The notes under the pieces were generated by a model that saw only the letters and a list, made by a program, of their open reading frames with translations, made no database searches and was not told the DNA's origin. From positions 2,170,001 through 2,234,000 of the forward strand of contig JABYQN010000010.1 of NCBI GenBank assembly GCA_022606135.1: DNA of 64,000 nucleotides, read 5' to 3'. The DNA is from Fomes fomentarius. Taxonomy: Eukaryota > Basidiomycota > Agaricomycetes > Polyporales > Polyporaceae. The translations under genes and the position numbers were made by a program. Every line of letters starts with the position of its first letter. Positions within the stretch are counted from its first letter, which is position 1. This document shows positions 45,571 to 55,041 of this stretch, piece by piece.

Positions 45571-46893
45571 CCAAGGTCCCTAAGCAAGGCCTCGAGAGCG
45601 TGCATGCGGTTGTCGACTTTGATGACCCTCAGAATCCATTGCTGGAGAGAGGCAAGGTGTTCGACGAGCAGCAACTCGCGTTGAAGGTCGGGGTTGAGGC
45701 CCTGATCGAAGCGAACAATCTTGAGGTGTTCGTCGGTCCACTTGACGTGACTAAGATATTCAACAAAAGTGTGCGCATACAATGCGGCAGACGACGTCTG
45801 CGTGAGCTTCTCGGGTTTGAGCATATATTTCCGAGGCAGATCTGGGTCCTCAAAGCGAGACTTAAAAGCTTCAATGAACCCCTGATAATTGTCGAGGAGC
45901 ATCGGGCTGGTAATCCCCATGTAGTTGTACCAGAACCTCGGTGCTCCATCAACCAACCGAGTGACAATGAACATCGTCTTGTCACGGTCTGTCCTCAGTT
46001 GGCGCATAAGCTGCCAGGCAGAGTCTAGGTCGTCGAGAAGCCCGGCGACCTCTGAGGCTTGGCCCTTGAACATAAGAACATCGGCCTTTGTAGAAGAGCC
46101 AGACGACCCCAAAGGGGTAATAGAAGGGAAGGAAGCGGGGGTGCATCAGTACTTCGGGAAATCCCTTAATGAACTTACAGTCTTAATGGGTCTTATGACA
46201 AGTCTGGGTGGTGGATACATCAGTAAATATCTACGACAGTTCTTCTTCAAAGTGTCTCAAAATTGGTATAATGATTTATTGCTTGTAAACGAAGAATGAG
46301 ACATATTTTCACATAGATAAAACCAGAACTGAATGTGCTATGCCCCGAGTGCGAGTGAGCTGAGGAGGAGGTCATAGCAGCCACTGTGGCAGTGCAGAGG
46401 CGCCCACGGCCTTACAGCCTTACACGTCCTTAGGTGTCTTAAAAGGCCAAATAAGGACTATTAAGGACTGTTAAGGAATTTCCGCAAGTACTGATGCGTA
46501 CGAAGTCTGCATAGCGCTCAGCTTGTTGTAGAACTGCGTGTTCATGTTGGCTTGATCCCCTAGGCGACTGCCAATGGATTCGAGCACATCGGTAGTGCGG
46601 CAAGAGGAGTTCTCGAACACTTCGACACATGTTCCGAGATTCACGACGGCCTGTACGAGATACTGTTGGAAGTCTACCTGGTGGGTCGGTGCTTGACCGG
46701 TAGGCTGAGGAGGCTTTTGGAACTCGGGATCTTGAGGTTGCTGAGCATCGGTAGGGACGGGAGGACCCCAAGCGTTGTTTTCGACGTCGTAGGGGGGTTG
46801 ATAATACATGTGAACGGGGGACGGTGAGGGATATGAGGATGGATGGGCGGTGCGCTCGACGGGCGCTTGTTCGAAGTCGAAGACGAGAAGCAA
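45561..46893 (-). mobile_element. Ty3-type retroelement gag, truncated
   Basis: Two gag pieces on the minus strand are separated by a 355 bp insertion. The first (46,893 to about 46,500) reads FQQYLVQAVVNLGTCVEVFE and LGDQANMNTQFYNKLSAMQT. The second (about 46,140 to 45,561) reads DVLMFKGQASEVAGLLDDLD, YNYMGITSPMLLDNYQGFIE, AFKSRFEDPDLPRKYML and TDEHLKIVRFDQGLNPDLQR, a typical retrotransposon gag capsid pattern. It ends at HALEALLRDLGN, joined directly to F-box gene F5. No protease, reverse transcriptase or integrase is present. Confidence 0.85.
46143..46498. mobile_element. Small TIR element (MITE-like) inside gag
   Basis: About 355 bp with terminal inverted repeats of about 26 bases: GCATCAGTACTTCGGGAAAT on the left and the reverse complement of ATTTCCGCAAGTACTGATGC on the right. 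It is AT-rich and has subterminal TTAAGGACT/TAAGGACTA repeats. It interrupts the gag frame, which resumes in sense on the other side. It has no coding capacity, so it would be non-autonomous. Target-site duplication is not clear. Confidence 0.75.
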
Positions 46894-46959
46894 GGAAATT
46901 GACGGAGAGCGCGGCCGAGATGACTGACGGGCGCACGCTACTGTGTGGCGGAATCAAAC

Positions 46960-47313
46960 TGTAACGGGCACCGGCGGGAGCGGGAGCGGGACGTCGGGCA
47001 ACGGGCAAAGGTCGAGGCGGGCGAGGCAGGCGAGAGGACGAGGAGAACGAGGAGGGTGTCGGGAACTGGCGTTGATTCCGCAAGGAGTACAAACATAGTT
47101 GTAAGGACTATATACTGTAATCTAAGGGACGGTGGTGGCCACGCGAGATGAGGCGGCGGGCGAATCGGAAAGAGGGAATGGTCGGCATCTGGAGCGTGAT
47201 GTCGGGACAAGAACTAGAAAGGAGACTACATCAGAATGTACGATCGGTATCTACGAGTCCATGATACTATCTACGAAAGGCCATGAGGCTCGTGTAACGG
47301 CCTTGCCGTTACA
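46960..47313 (-). repeat. Long terminal repeat of the truncated retroelement
   Basis: 354 bases starting TGTAACGG (minus strand, at 47,313) and ending CCCGTTACA (46,960), so the ends form the usual short inverted repeat. A TATATA box (about 47,106) and a C/T-rich downstream part fit an LTR promoter. It lies directly upstream of gag and abuts a bestrophin fragment on its outer side. Confidence 0.7.
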
Positions 47314-47315
47314 CC

Positions 47316-47530
47316 AATGTGCTCTTCACACTGCCCTCGCCCTCGCCCGTGTCCGCGCCCACACTCCAACCCTTTAGCTGCAGCTCACCCTCACCCTCAC
47401 CCTCGACATCCGGCTCTCGCCCCCACCTCGAAGAAGACACATCTCGTAACCCCATGATACCCCTGGCAATCAACGCTTACGGGACATTCACACCTCCGCG
47501 TTCCCTCCACCCGCCTCCATCGCTCTCAAA
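47316..47530 (+). pseudogene. Bestrophin middle-exon fragment
   Basis: Reads VLFTLPSPSPVSAP to GSRPHLEEDTSRNPMIP and NAYGTFTP, matching the low-complexity middle exon of the 59,795-63,727 gene at about 61,320-61,510, on the opposite strand. It starts next to the LTR end. No neighbouring bestrophin exon is present. Confidence 0.75.
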
Positions 47531-48351
47531 ACCTTCCTGTTATGTTCTCGGTCTCACTCCCGGGTTGGTCTTCGCAGGTACGCCCTCCCATGCCCTGGCT
47601 AGATTGGATAAGTTCACGCTCCCTTGTTAGCTACCACGCGCCTCAAGTCTGGTTGCATCACGGCGCGCCAGTGCAGGACACGAAGTTGTTGTTTGTATCT
47701 CGCACTCGCCGGCGCGCGCCGCCGTGAACTCGCTTCGCACCAGGAACTGTCGTCAAGTCCCGATCTGGCGGTGTTCAGCTTTTTTTGAGGAAGGTCGAGT
47801 GCTTTTCGATAGGGTCCACGACTCTGCATTCCAGTGCGGCCCAGTGCTCCGGCGGTCTGTACAAAACGCCAGACGACGATACGTGGCAGTAAGCTCTCGT
47901 TTTCAGTGACTGCGTTCAGGGAAGATGCCTCACTTGCCCAACCGTGTGCTCAGGATACTCACACTGGCCCAACTCCGGGGTGCCTCCCGTGATGATGGTA
48001 AGCACACAGTCCACTGAACGACACACTTGTGATCTTCATCACAATGCTTCATCAGAATCCGATCACCCAGTCGCTGGCGCACTGGTATACTACTACCATC
48101 GGATAATAATCAGACAGCGAAAACAATTTGCGCGACTCGCAGAAGCACGTAGGGTGAGATTCAGTGAGCTCTGGATATGCCATGAGAAGCAGTGGCGAGA
48201 TTGTGGTTGTCGGATTTGCCAAAAACAGAAGTGCCTACAATATGACAGTCGATTGGGAGATAGATTCTCAATTATCCCCATGGCCAGGGGACAGCAGGCT
48301 CTCCAGAACAATCCCATAGTTCGTTTCGCATCTCCCACTGTGTAGCTGGAT
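47531..48351 (+). pseudogene. Spacer with O-methyltransferase micro-relic
   Basis: Most is unassigned. Around 47,838-47,995 lie degraded matches to the O-methyltransferase catalytic exon (CAGACGACGATACGTGGCAG) and the next exon (GTGTGCTCAGGATACTCACA, like the ILSRLR start). The repeated F-box spacer follows (CGACTCGCAGAAGCAC at about 48,132). The right end is the 3' flank of F6. Confidence 0.5.
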
Positions 48352-50136
48352 CTACACGGCGGCTACACCCAGCTCCCAGTATGTGTGACGACATGCTGTT
48401 GTGTCGCCTTTTGTAAATCATCAGGTCGAAGAAAACAGAGAGACGAGGCACGCACGTTGACTCTTGAGCTTCTCCAGCTCCCGTGTCTCGTCTCATCGTG
48501 TTCCCACAGGTCGTACATTGTTTCATTGGTATTTTTCTTGATCACAGGTCGTCCCAGTCCGCCAACCATTGGGAAGAGCCGGTGGAGTGCTCGTGCGAGA
48601 CGAGGAATGTCGGTGGGGAACGTGATGCGCACACGATATTCATCCCGCGCGAACGTCAGCCACGTTAACGTCGTCGGGTGTTCAAGTCCAGGCGCACCAG
48701 TGGCGATGGTCTCGAGTTGGATTAGGTCATCCTCCGTGACGCCAGCCACCTCGATATCGATATCGAGGGTCTCGAGCTGTGGGCGAGCGAGCGCAAGGTC
48801 GACAAGGGCGAGGAGGGACGGGCGGAGGAAGTGCACCGGTTCACTTGCATGATGTTCAAAGGAGAGGGAGAGTCGGCGGAGGCGCAGCCAGGCGGACTGG
48901 ATGAGCACGATGTCCACGTCGGAGAGAGAGAACGTCCGGCGCGAGATCCACAAACACACGTCCTCGAGGCTGGGGAGGGAAAGGATAGAATGCGCTAGGT
49001 CGGAGAACCCGGTATCCATGCCCTCGCCATTTCGGTCCCCACACACGGTGTCAAAGTGTAAGTAGAGATGGAATCGCTGGAGGGACTGGACAGCGGGGAG
49101 GGCAACAAGAGTCTCCAACGGAGGAAGAATACGCCGTATATCTATTCCGTCAATAACCGCCGACAGAGACGTCAGATTCAGCGAACAGATCTCGGTGATC
49201 ATCCATATGAAGGTAGCGGGAGGGCCGGATGTCTTGAAGCGCTGCAGGGAAGGAAAGGCTCCCTCATTCACGCGTGAACTATCCACGCTACGTATGCGGT
49301 TGACTGTAGCCTCCAAGTCCGTAAGATAAGGGAACGTCCCGATCTGACAAAAGCTCGGTATATCCACTACCTGGACTTGAAGGGATTTGAGAAAACGCAG
49401 TGAGATTAATGGACTTTGAGGCTAAAGACATCGGGAGTGGTCGAGGACGAGGTGGGCCAGGTCTGGATGCAGTTCCCCAATCATGGCCAGATCCCGGGCC
49501 CCAGTCTTGCTGTAGTACGTGATGGACATCAAGGAGAGTGAGGGTGATGCAAACAGCGCCCTGAGCAGCTGTGACCTATGAGGATCTCCGCGGCCCGGGG
49601 ATCCGGGCCAATCCAGGATTTGCAGGTTGGGCAAGAGAGCGACACCCTTGTGCTGGCAGTGTTTGACGAGAGCGTCCAGGAGTCGACTTGCGCACTGTGA
49701 TCTAGAAATGCGAGATATCGTTCTCTAGAGGCAAGACAGTCAAAGTGCTGCCATTCTGCGACTGAGATCTCGTCGCCGAGTTCCTGGACGCGCGAGCATC
49801 AGTTCAACGGCGTGCGTGTGTGAGTTGGTGAATTGCATGGAATTTTTCCCAGCCAATAAACCAGAGCTTCTGGTTGAGAGCCTTGAGAAGGGGCTTGAGC
49901 CCGCCCCCGCCGCACGAGTGCAGGCACGTCCATAGCGCCTTGGAGGCAGGTTCCGAGAAGGCTCTGCATGTCAAAGCTGCGTTTACAAGAGTACGACGCG
50001 TGGTGAGAGCTTCATATCCATGATCCAATTCACTACGGTCAAAGTTAGTGGCAGTGATGGGACGGGGGAAGAGGTCGAGGTGGCCGAACACGGCGTAAAC
50101 GACGTCGATGTTGGTGAGGAATCTATGAACAGACAT
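48352..50136 (-). pseudogene. F-box/LRR pseudogene F6
   Basis: The start (50,136, MSVHRFLTNIDVVYAVFGHL) and F-box region (AALTCRAFSEPASKALWTCL) are intact. At the family splice site the donor is GCAATT instead of GTAATT. Exon 2 has a frameshift near 49,680 and a TAG at about 49,422 where paralogues have CAG (RCL then stop, then PQSPLISLRFLKSLQV). The rest is open from 49,367, including FDTVCGDRNGEGMDTGFSDL and LETLDIDIEVAGVTEDDL. It ends in the conserved last exon (48395-48352, PCRHTYWELGVAAV). Several independent lesions mark it as a pseudogene. Confidence 0.85.
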
Positions 50137-50250
50137 TGATGTCTGCCAGTGTCGCTCGTCGTCAGCTTCAAAATGAAGTAAGTAATCGACTGTATCACTT
50201 GTATCTTGCTGTAGGAGAGCTGACGACGAAGATCTGTGAACCTGAGATGA
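50137..50250 (-). promoter_or_regulatory. Class-1 F-box promoter block (F6)
   Basis: Same conserved upstream block as F3, F4 and F9 (TCGTCGTCAGCTTCA, GTATCACTTGTATCTTGCTG, GTAGGAGAGCTGACGA). Confidence 0.55.
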
Positions 50251-50689
50251 GGCGACGAGACGTATTGTGCAGCACATATGTACAGGTACATACTTTGAGA
50301 TGCGCGCCAACTGAGGCACCCCGGGTATCCAACGCGGCTTCTCGGGAGGTTGAGTGTTGAACTCGAGTGTGGGATGTAAGTAGGGAAGTTGAATGTCAGG
50401 TATCTTGAGCAAGACAGGATTAACAGTAGGTGAAAGATAGGAGTCAGAGGTGAAGCTAGGAGTATGCAAGCGCTCGCTCTGAGCTGTTCTGAGGCATTCT
50501 CAATGTACCGATCTGTCTTGAGATTTTGAGACTGCGACGTGCGCGCTGGATACGTTACCGTAGGCCATCTATTTCGGCCACAATATCGAACACGTAGTAA
50601 GTGGTAGTCTCGCCGTACGTGCACGCGCACGCGGAGAGCGTGGGAAGAATGGCGCGAGCAGGTCGCGGACTGTCGCGGCATCGCTGCTC

Positions 50690-50945
50690 CTGTCTTCATC
50701 CACTCCTTCGCGTTCTCTCGCCACTCTTTTCTTTGCGCAGACACTGGCGTACCCCACGCGACAACCCCTCTCTCGCTCTAATCCAACGCGCGCGCCGTAT
50801 GCCACAGACACGGCGGATGGTAGGCCGCGCTCTGCAACCGGCCACATCCTCCTCCTCGCCTTTCACGGCAACGATGCGTCCAGGATCCCGATAGTCACCA
50901 CACAGACCCTCCCCAGCTGGACCCTCGGCGACTCACTCACAAAGT
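50690..50945 (+). pseudogene. Bestrophin promoter and exon 1 fragment
   Basis: Matches the parent gene 5' end on the opposite strand. TCTCGCCACTCTTTTCTTTG lies upstream and ATGCCACAGA is at 50,799, followed by GGCCGCGCTCTGCAACCGGC and ACCACACAGACCCTCCCCAG. An early one-base deletion shifts the frame. It ends inside exon 1 (GACCCTCGGC). Confidence 0.75.
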
Positions 50946-51649
50946 GTACAAGGGCAGCTTGAGACAGAGGGCGGGTTTGGGAGACACTGGAGCGAAGCAT
51001 GGGCACACAGCAGCTACCACTTGTGTAGGATACGTATTTCATTGGTTCTATCTAGCTACTCGTGAAAAGTCGCCATGTTACAGGGCACACGAATGGTGCG
51101 ACTTGGACATCTACTGCAAGTCCTCACCTCAACAGAAATACCCGCCCCGTCCAAACCCCGAAAAATAAGTGGCAGCCGACTGCACGGTGAGAGTTGACGA
51201 CAGTATGTCAAATCAACCATACTTCTCGCATCCCTCGTTGGACACAGACCAGAATCCCACCTGCAGGCCGTCTGCCAGACCGGAGCTCGAGTATCTAGGG
51301 TTGATACTCCGAGTCAGCGTGATGAACGACCATCGACAAGAATATGTACTCATCATTCCATTTTCAGGCAAAGACTCGGACAGCCGGCGCGACATCTGCA
51401 GTTGGCCCGGTATCTCCAACTCTCAAACCTCACCTTTGTCACTGAACGTACCCCTGCACGAGGCGCGACTCCCAAACGCGGGGGCGCGCATATGTCTTCA
51501 TGGGTGTACGTCCCTGCCATCCCGGTTCGACTTGATGTACGAGAAGATGTATGGAAGCCGGTCGCACACTGTATGGATTTCAAGCAGAGTAGCGAAGGAT
51601 TGACGATCATGTACTACTTGAGACGAATTACATATGCAAGGCGATCTAC

Positions 51650-51835
51650 ATATCATTCCAATGAGCAATAACATCAGGCTCTGCAGAGCGATATCTACCA
51701 TCATAAACGGGCCCGTGCCATTGCATGTCTCCAGGCCTAGAATACGATTACACCCAGCTCAGAGTAGGTGTGACGACATGCTGCTATGTCACCGTTGATG
51801 AATAGTCTGGCCTCAGAACACAGAATGGCAACAAG
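51650..51835. repeat. Tandem duplication of an F-box 3' end, unit 1
   Basis: Similar to 51,845-52,040. Both contain GCAATAACATCAGGCTCTGC, the TCTCCAGGCCTAGAAT block and, on the minus strand, the last F-box exon (CRHTYSELGVIVF in this unit). Unit 1 is a stranded copy of the final exon and 3' flank with no gene body. Confidence 0.75.
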
Positions 51836-51941
51836 GGGATCTATCATCCCAACGAGCAATAACATCAGGCTCTGCAGAGCGATTTCTACCGTCATATTGA
51901 ACGCGCGCGTGCATTTTAATGTTGAATTCATGTCTCCAGGC

Positions 51942-53756
51942 CTAGAATGCGAATACGCCCAGCTCAGAGTATGTGTGACTGCATGCTGTTATGTCGCCGT
52001 TGATCAATCTGGCATCAGAAAACGGAAACAAGAGGGACTCACGTTGACTCTTGAGCTTCTCCAGCTGGTCCAGCACGCGGAACACATCGTATGTCATGTC
52101 GTGTCGTGACCACAAGTGGTATCTGATTCCGTCCTTGGCCAATCCCTCGATGGGCCGTCCTAGTCCGCTAACTAACGGGAACAGCCGGTGGAGAGCTCGT
52201 GCGAGACGGGGAATGTCTGGGGATCGCGATACGCTCGCGATATCCACTCCGCGCCAACGTCAACCACTTTAAGGCCGTCGTCGAGTGTGCAACACCAAGT
52301 TCGGGCGCGCCTGTGGAGATATTCTCGAGTCGGGAAAGGTCGTCCTCCGTGACGCTAGCCACCTCAACGTCGAGGGTCTCGATTTGTGGGCAGGCGAGCG
52401 CAAGGTCGACGAGGGCGGGAAGAGACGGACGGAGGGCTTCAAGACCCGGTTCACTTTCATCAAGGGAGAAGCAGGAGAGGGATAGTCTGCGGAGGCGCGG
52501 CCACGCGGACTTGATGAGCAAGATGTCTGCATCGGAGAGAGAGAGCGTCCGGAGTCTGACGTGCACACGCAGATCCTCGAGGTGACAGAGGGGAAGGATG
52601 TGTTGCGCGAGGTCAGCAAAGGCAAGATCCTTCCATCCAACTGCTTCGTCATACGAGTGCATGTCTATAACAAGATGGAGTTGCTGGAGAGACTGGGCTG
52701 CCCGCAGCGTCAAGACAGTCTTGAAGAAAGGTAGCATGTCCGCGATATCTTTTGCGTCAGTCTCCACCGACAGAGACGTCAGGTCCGGCGAGGAGATTTG
52801 AGTGATCATCCATATGAGGGCAGCCAGAGCGCCGGATGTCTGGAACCGTCGCAGGGCAACAAAGGCCCCCTCGCTGACGGGTGGACTGTCCGAGTCACGT
52901 ATGCCTCTGATTGTGGTGCACAGGTCCGTGAGGTAAGGGAGCGTTCCGATCTGACAGAAGCTCGCTTTATCGGCTTCTCCGACTCGAAGTGATCTCAGAG
53001 AGCGCAGTGAGAGTATTGGGCTGTGGGACTGAAGATGCAGGTTGGTGTTAGACAAAAAGTGGGCTAGATCTGGGCGAGTTTCCGCAATCACAGCTATATC
53101 TTGGGTCACGTTGATATTGAAGAACGCATGGTCGGGGTATTTGTCCAGGTGAACCACCGAGAGTAAGGGAGCCGCGCACAGTGCCTTCAGCAGCGGCGGC
53201 TGTAACCTGTGAGAATCCGTGAGGTCTGGCCAACTGAGGATGTGCAGGTTCGGGAGGAGAGAACCCTTGGTCTGACAGCGTTCGACGAGAGTGTCCACGA
53301 CAGACGACTCGAGCACGACGGTGACCCTGTGGTGGTAACCGATATATTGCACCCGGGAGGCGAGACGGTCAAAGCGCTCCCATTCTGCTGCTGAGATCTC
53401 GCCGTCGAGTTCCTGAGCGGGTTAGCATTAGTTAAAGATCGCGTTTGTGAGAGTTGATGACTTACATAGGATGGGTTCTGACCAACCGAGGCATTGGTCC
53501 AGTGTTTGAAGCACGAGAAGGTCTTGAGAAGAGGTAAGAGCCCTTGGTGAAGGCACTTCCACAGCGTCTTTGAGGCAGGTTCTGAGAACGCTCTACATGT
53601 CAAAGCTGCGTTTGCGAGAGTGCGACGTGCTACGATGGCTTCATGTTCCACATAAACCGCACGTTCGAAATCAGTGATGGGACGGGGGAAGAGGTCGAAG
53701 TGGTCGAAGACGGCGTGAAGAACATCGATGTTCATGAGGAATCTATGAAGAGACAT
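51942..53756 (-). pseudogene. F-box/LRR gene F7, single 2-base frameshift
   Basis: Exon 1 is 53756-53466 (MSLHRFLMNIDVLHAVFDHF, ALTCRAFSEPASKTLWKCL) and the GTAAGT donor is perfect. Exon 2 starts at 53,412 and is open with the usual leucine-rich segments (LRSLRSLRVGEADKASF, LCHLEDLRVHVRLRTLSL, LETLDVEVASVTEDDL). Near 52,230 two bases are missing from the FPTDIPRLAR codons, shifting the frame. Beyond this the IPRLARALHRLFPLVSGLG part and the last exon (PCSHTYSELGVFAF, stop near 51,942) are intact. It is the youngest-looking pseudogene of the array, or an assembly error. Its 5' exon is the source of the truncated copy at 12,534. Confidence 0.75.
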
Positions 53757-54079
53757 CGCCAATGCCTGCCTAAGGGCGGATGGGGGAGATGGTGAGGTTG
53801 TGGGAGTCCCATCGAATGTCAGGCCTTCAGGAGCTCCTGTTTCAATTTGCGCGCGGCCGGCCGGTCCGTAGTCGCCGCCTCGGAGCGCGCTCTCACTCAA
53901 CAACAGAACTCCTTCCCATCTCTCTCTTCTTTGTGCACACTCTCTCTTCTTTGTGCACTCGCGCACTCTTCTCTACCACTCATTTTACTTTCGCGCAGCC
54001 CATGCCACAGACTAGAGCAGGAGTGCGTGTCAAGGGCGATAATCAAGCCGTGAAGATCTTGAAGACTCGAGCGTAAGGA

Positions 54080-54779
54080 GTTATAATGACTCTGCTTCCG
54101 ATCCATGTTCCGATTCTGCGAAATGCATTGTTGCGTGTACCTTCAGGTCCTCCAGGATCTTGCCGAGCACGAAGAGGTCAGAAACAATGTCTCCCATCAG
54201 AACCGGGTGGCGAAAGTGGGAACGCCAGCCCGCATGCCAGTGTGCCACTTGAGAAGATAGGAGGTACGCATCATCGTCGCACGTGCATGTCTTATGCTAT
54301 TGACTCCACTATTGCCCTCGGCGCTCCCTTTGGTACAGATCACGGCCCTTCGAGGATGTTTGAATGTGATCCAGCTTTTACTGGCTACGCCAAGTCAACC
54401 GCTATAGCAAACACACTCACGCTGCCACAGATTGTTTGATCTGCCACCACCCTTATCCCCTTGTCGAGCCCTCCTACATCTCAAGATGTGACTGTGTGGC
54501 ATCGACGACTACAAGTCGTCTGGGGCACTTGGCCGCCCGTTCTCTCTCGTGCGAGAGAACGGCGTAACGATTGGGATGATGCTTGCGGGCCAGCTCTGGG
54601 GAGACAAAGTACGTGAGTGTTTCGTCCTTGGCTCGCAGAAACGGGCACACTATGATGTCCGACTGACGCGTTGCACTCCCATCAAAATGGCAACTTGCAA
54701 GCATTCGACGACTTCGAGCAGCGACCTCAAGTACTGGAGGATCGGATTGTGGTGGATAACGTATGAGGCACTCTACTAG
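54080..54779 (+). pseudogene. Unassigned conserved relic (right arm)
   Basis: Coding-like pieces in the plus direction: VPSGPPGSCRARRGQ (or the alternative frame YLQVLQDLAEHEEV), IDDYKSSGALGRPFSLV, and NGVTIGMMLAGQLWGDK ending at a GTACGTGAG donor-like site. Stops interrupt every frame. It is identical or nearly so to its inverted copy at 11,511-12,204 and related to 33,110-33,535. It lies between F8 and F7, opposite to them in direction. I do not recognise the parent gene. Confidence 0.4.
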
Positions 54780-55041
54780 AGACAGACAAGCGATCCGCGG
54801 AGGTCGAGATACAGATACAATCCCACTGTGAAGAGGCGAAACGACGGAATGAGCTGTTAATAATATACCCCAAACACCGCGTGCACCGCGCAGAATCCTG
54901 GTGGGTTTGACTGAGAACGGACTGCAATTCTCGAGTTTGCGTGCTGTCGTTTGAAGTCGAAGTCGCAACTACATAGTGGTACATGAGGGACAGGAGATGA
55001 CATCCATGACACACGGGTAATGTTCCACGTCTCCAACTGTG

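Noticed and set aside
46439..47092. 217-codon minus-strand frame rich in Arg and Ser
   Set aside because: It is in a different frame from the gag piece it overlaps and crosses the small TIR element and part of the LTR; no domain.
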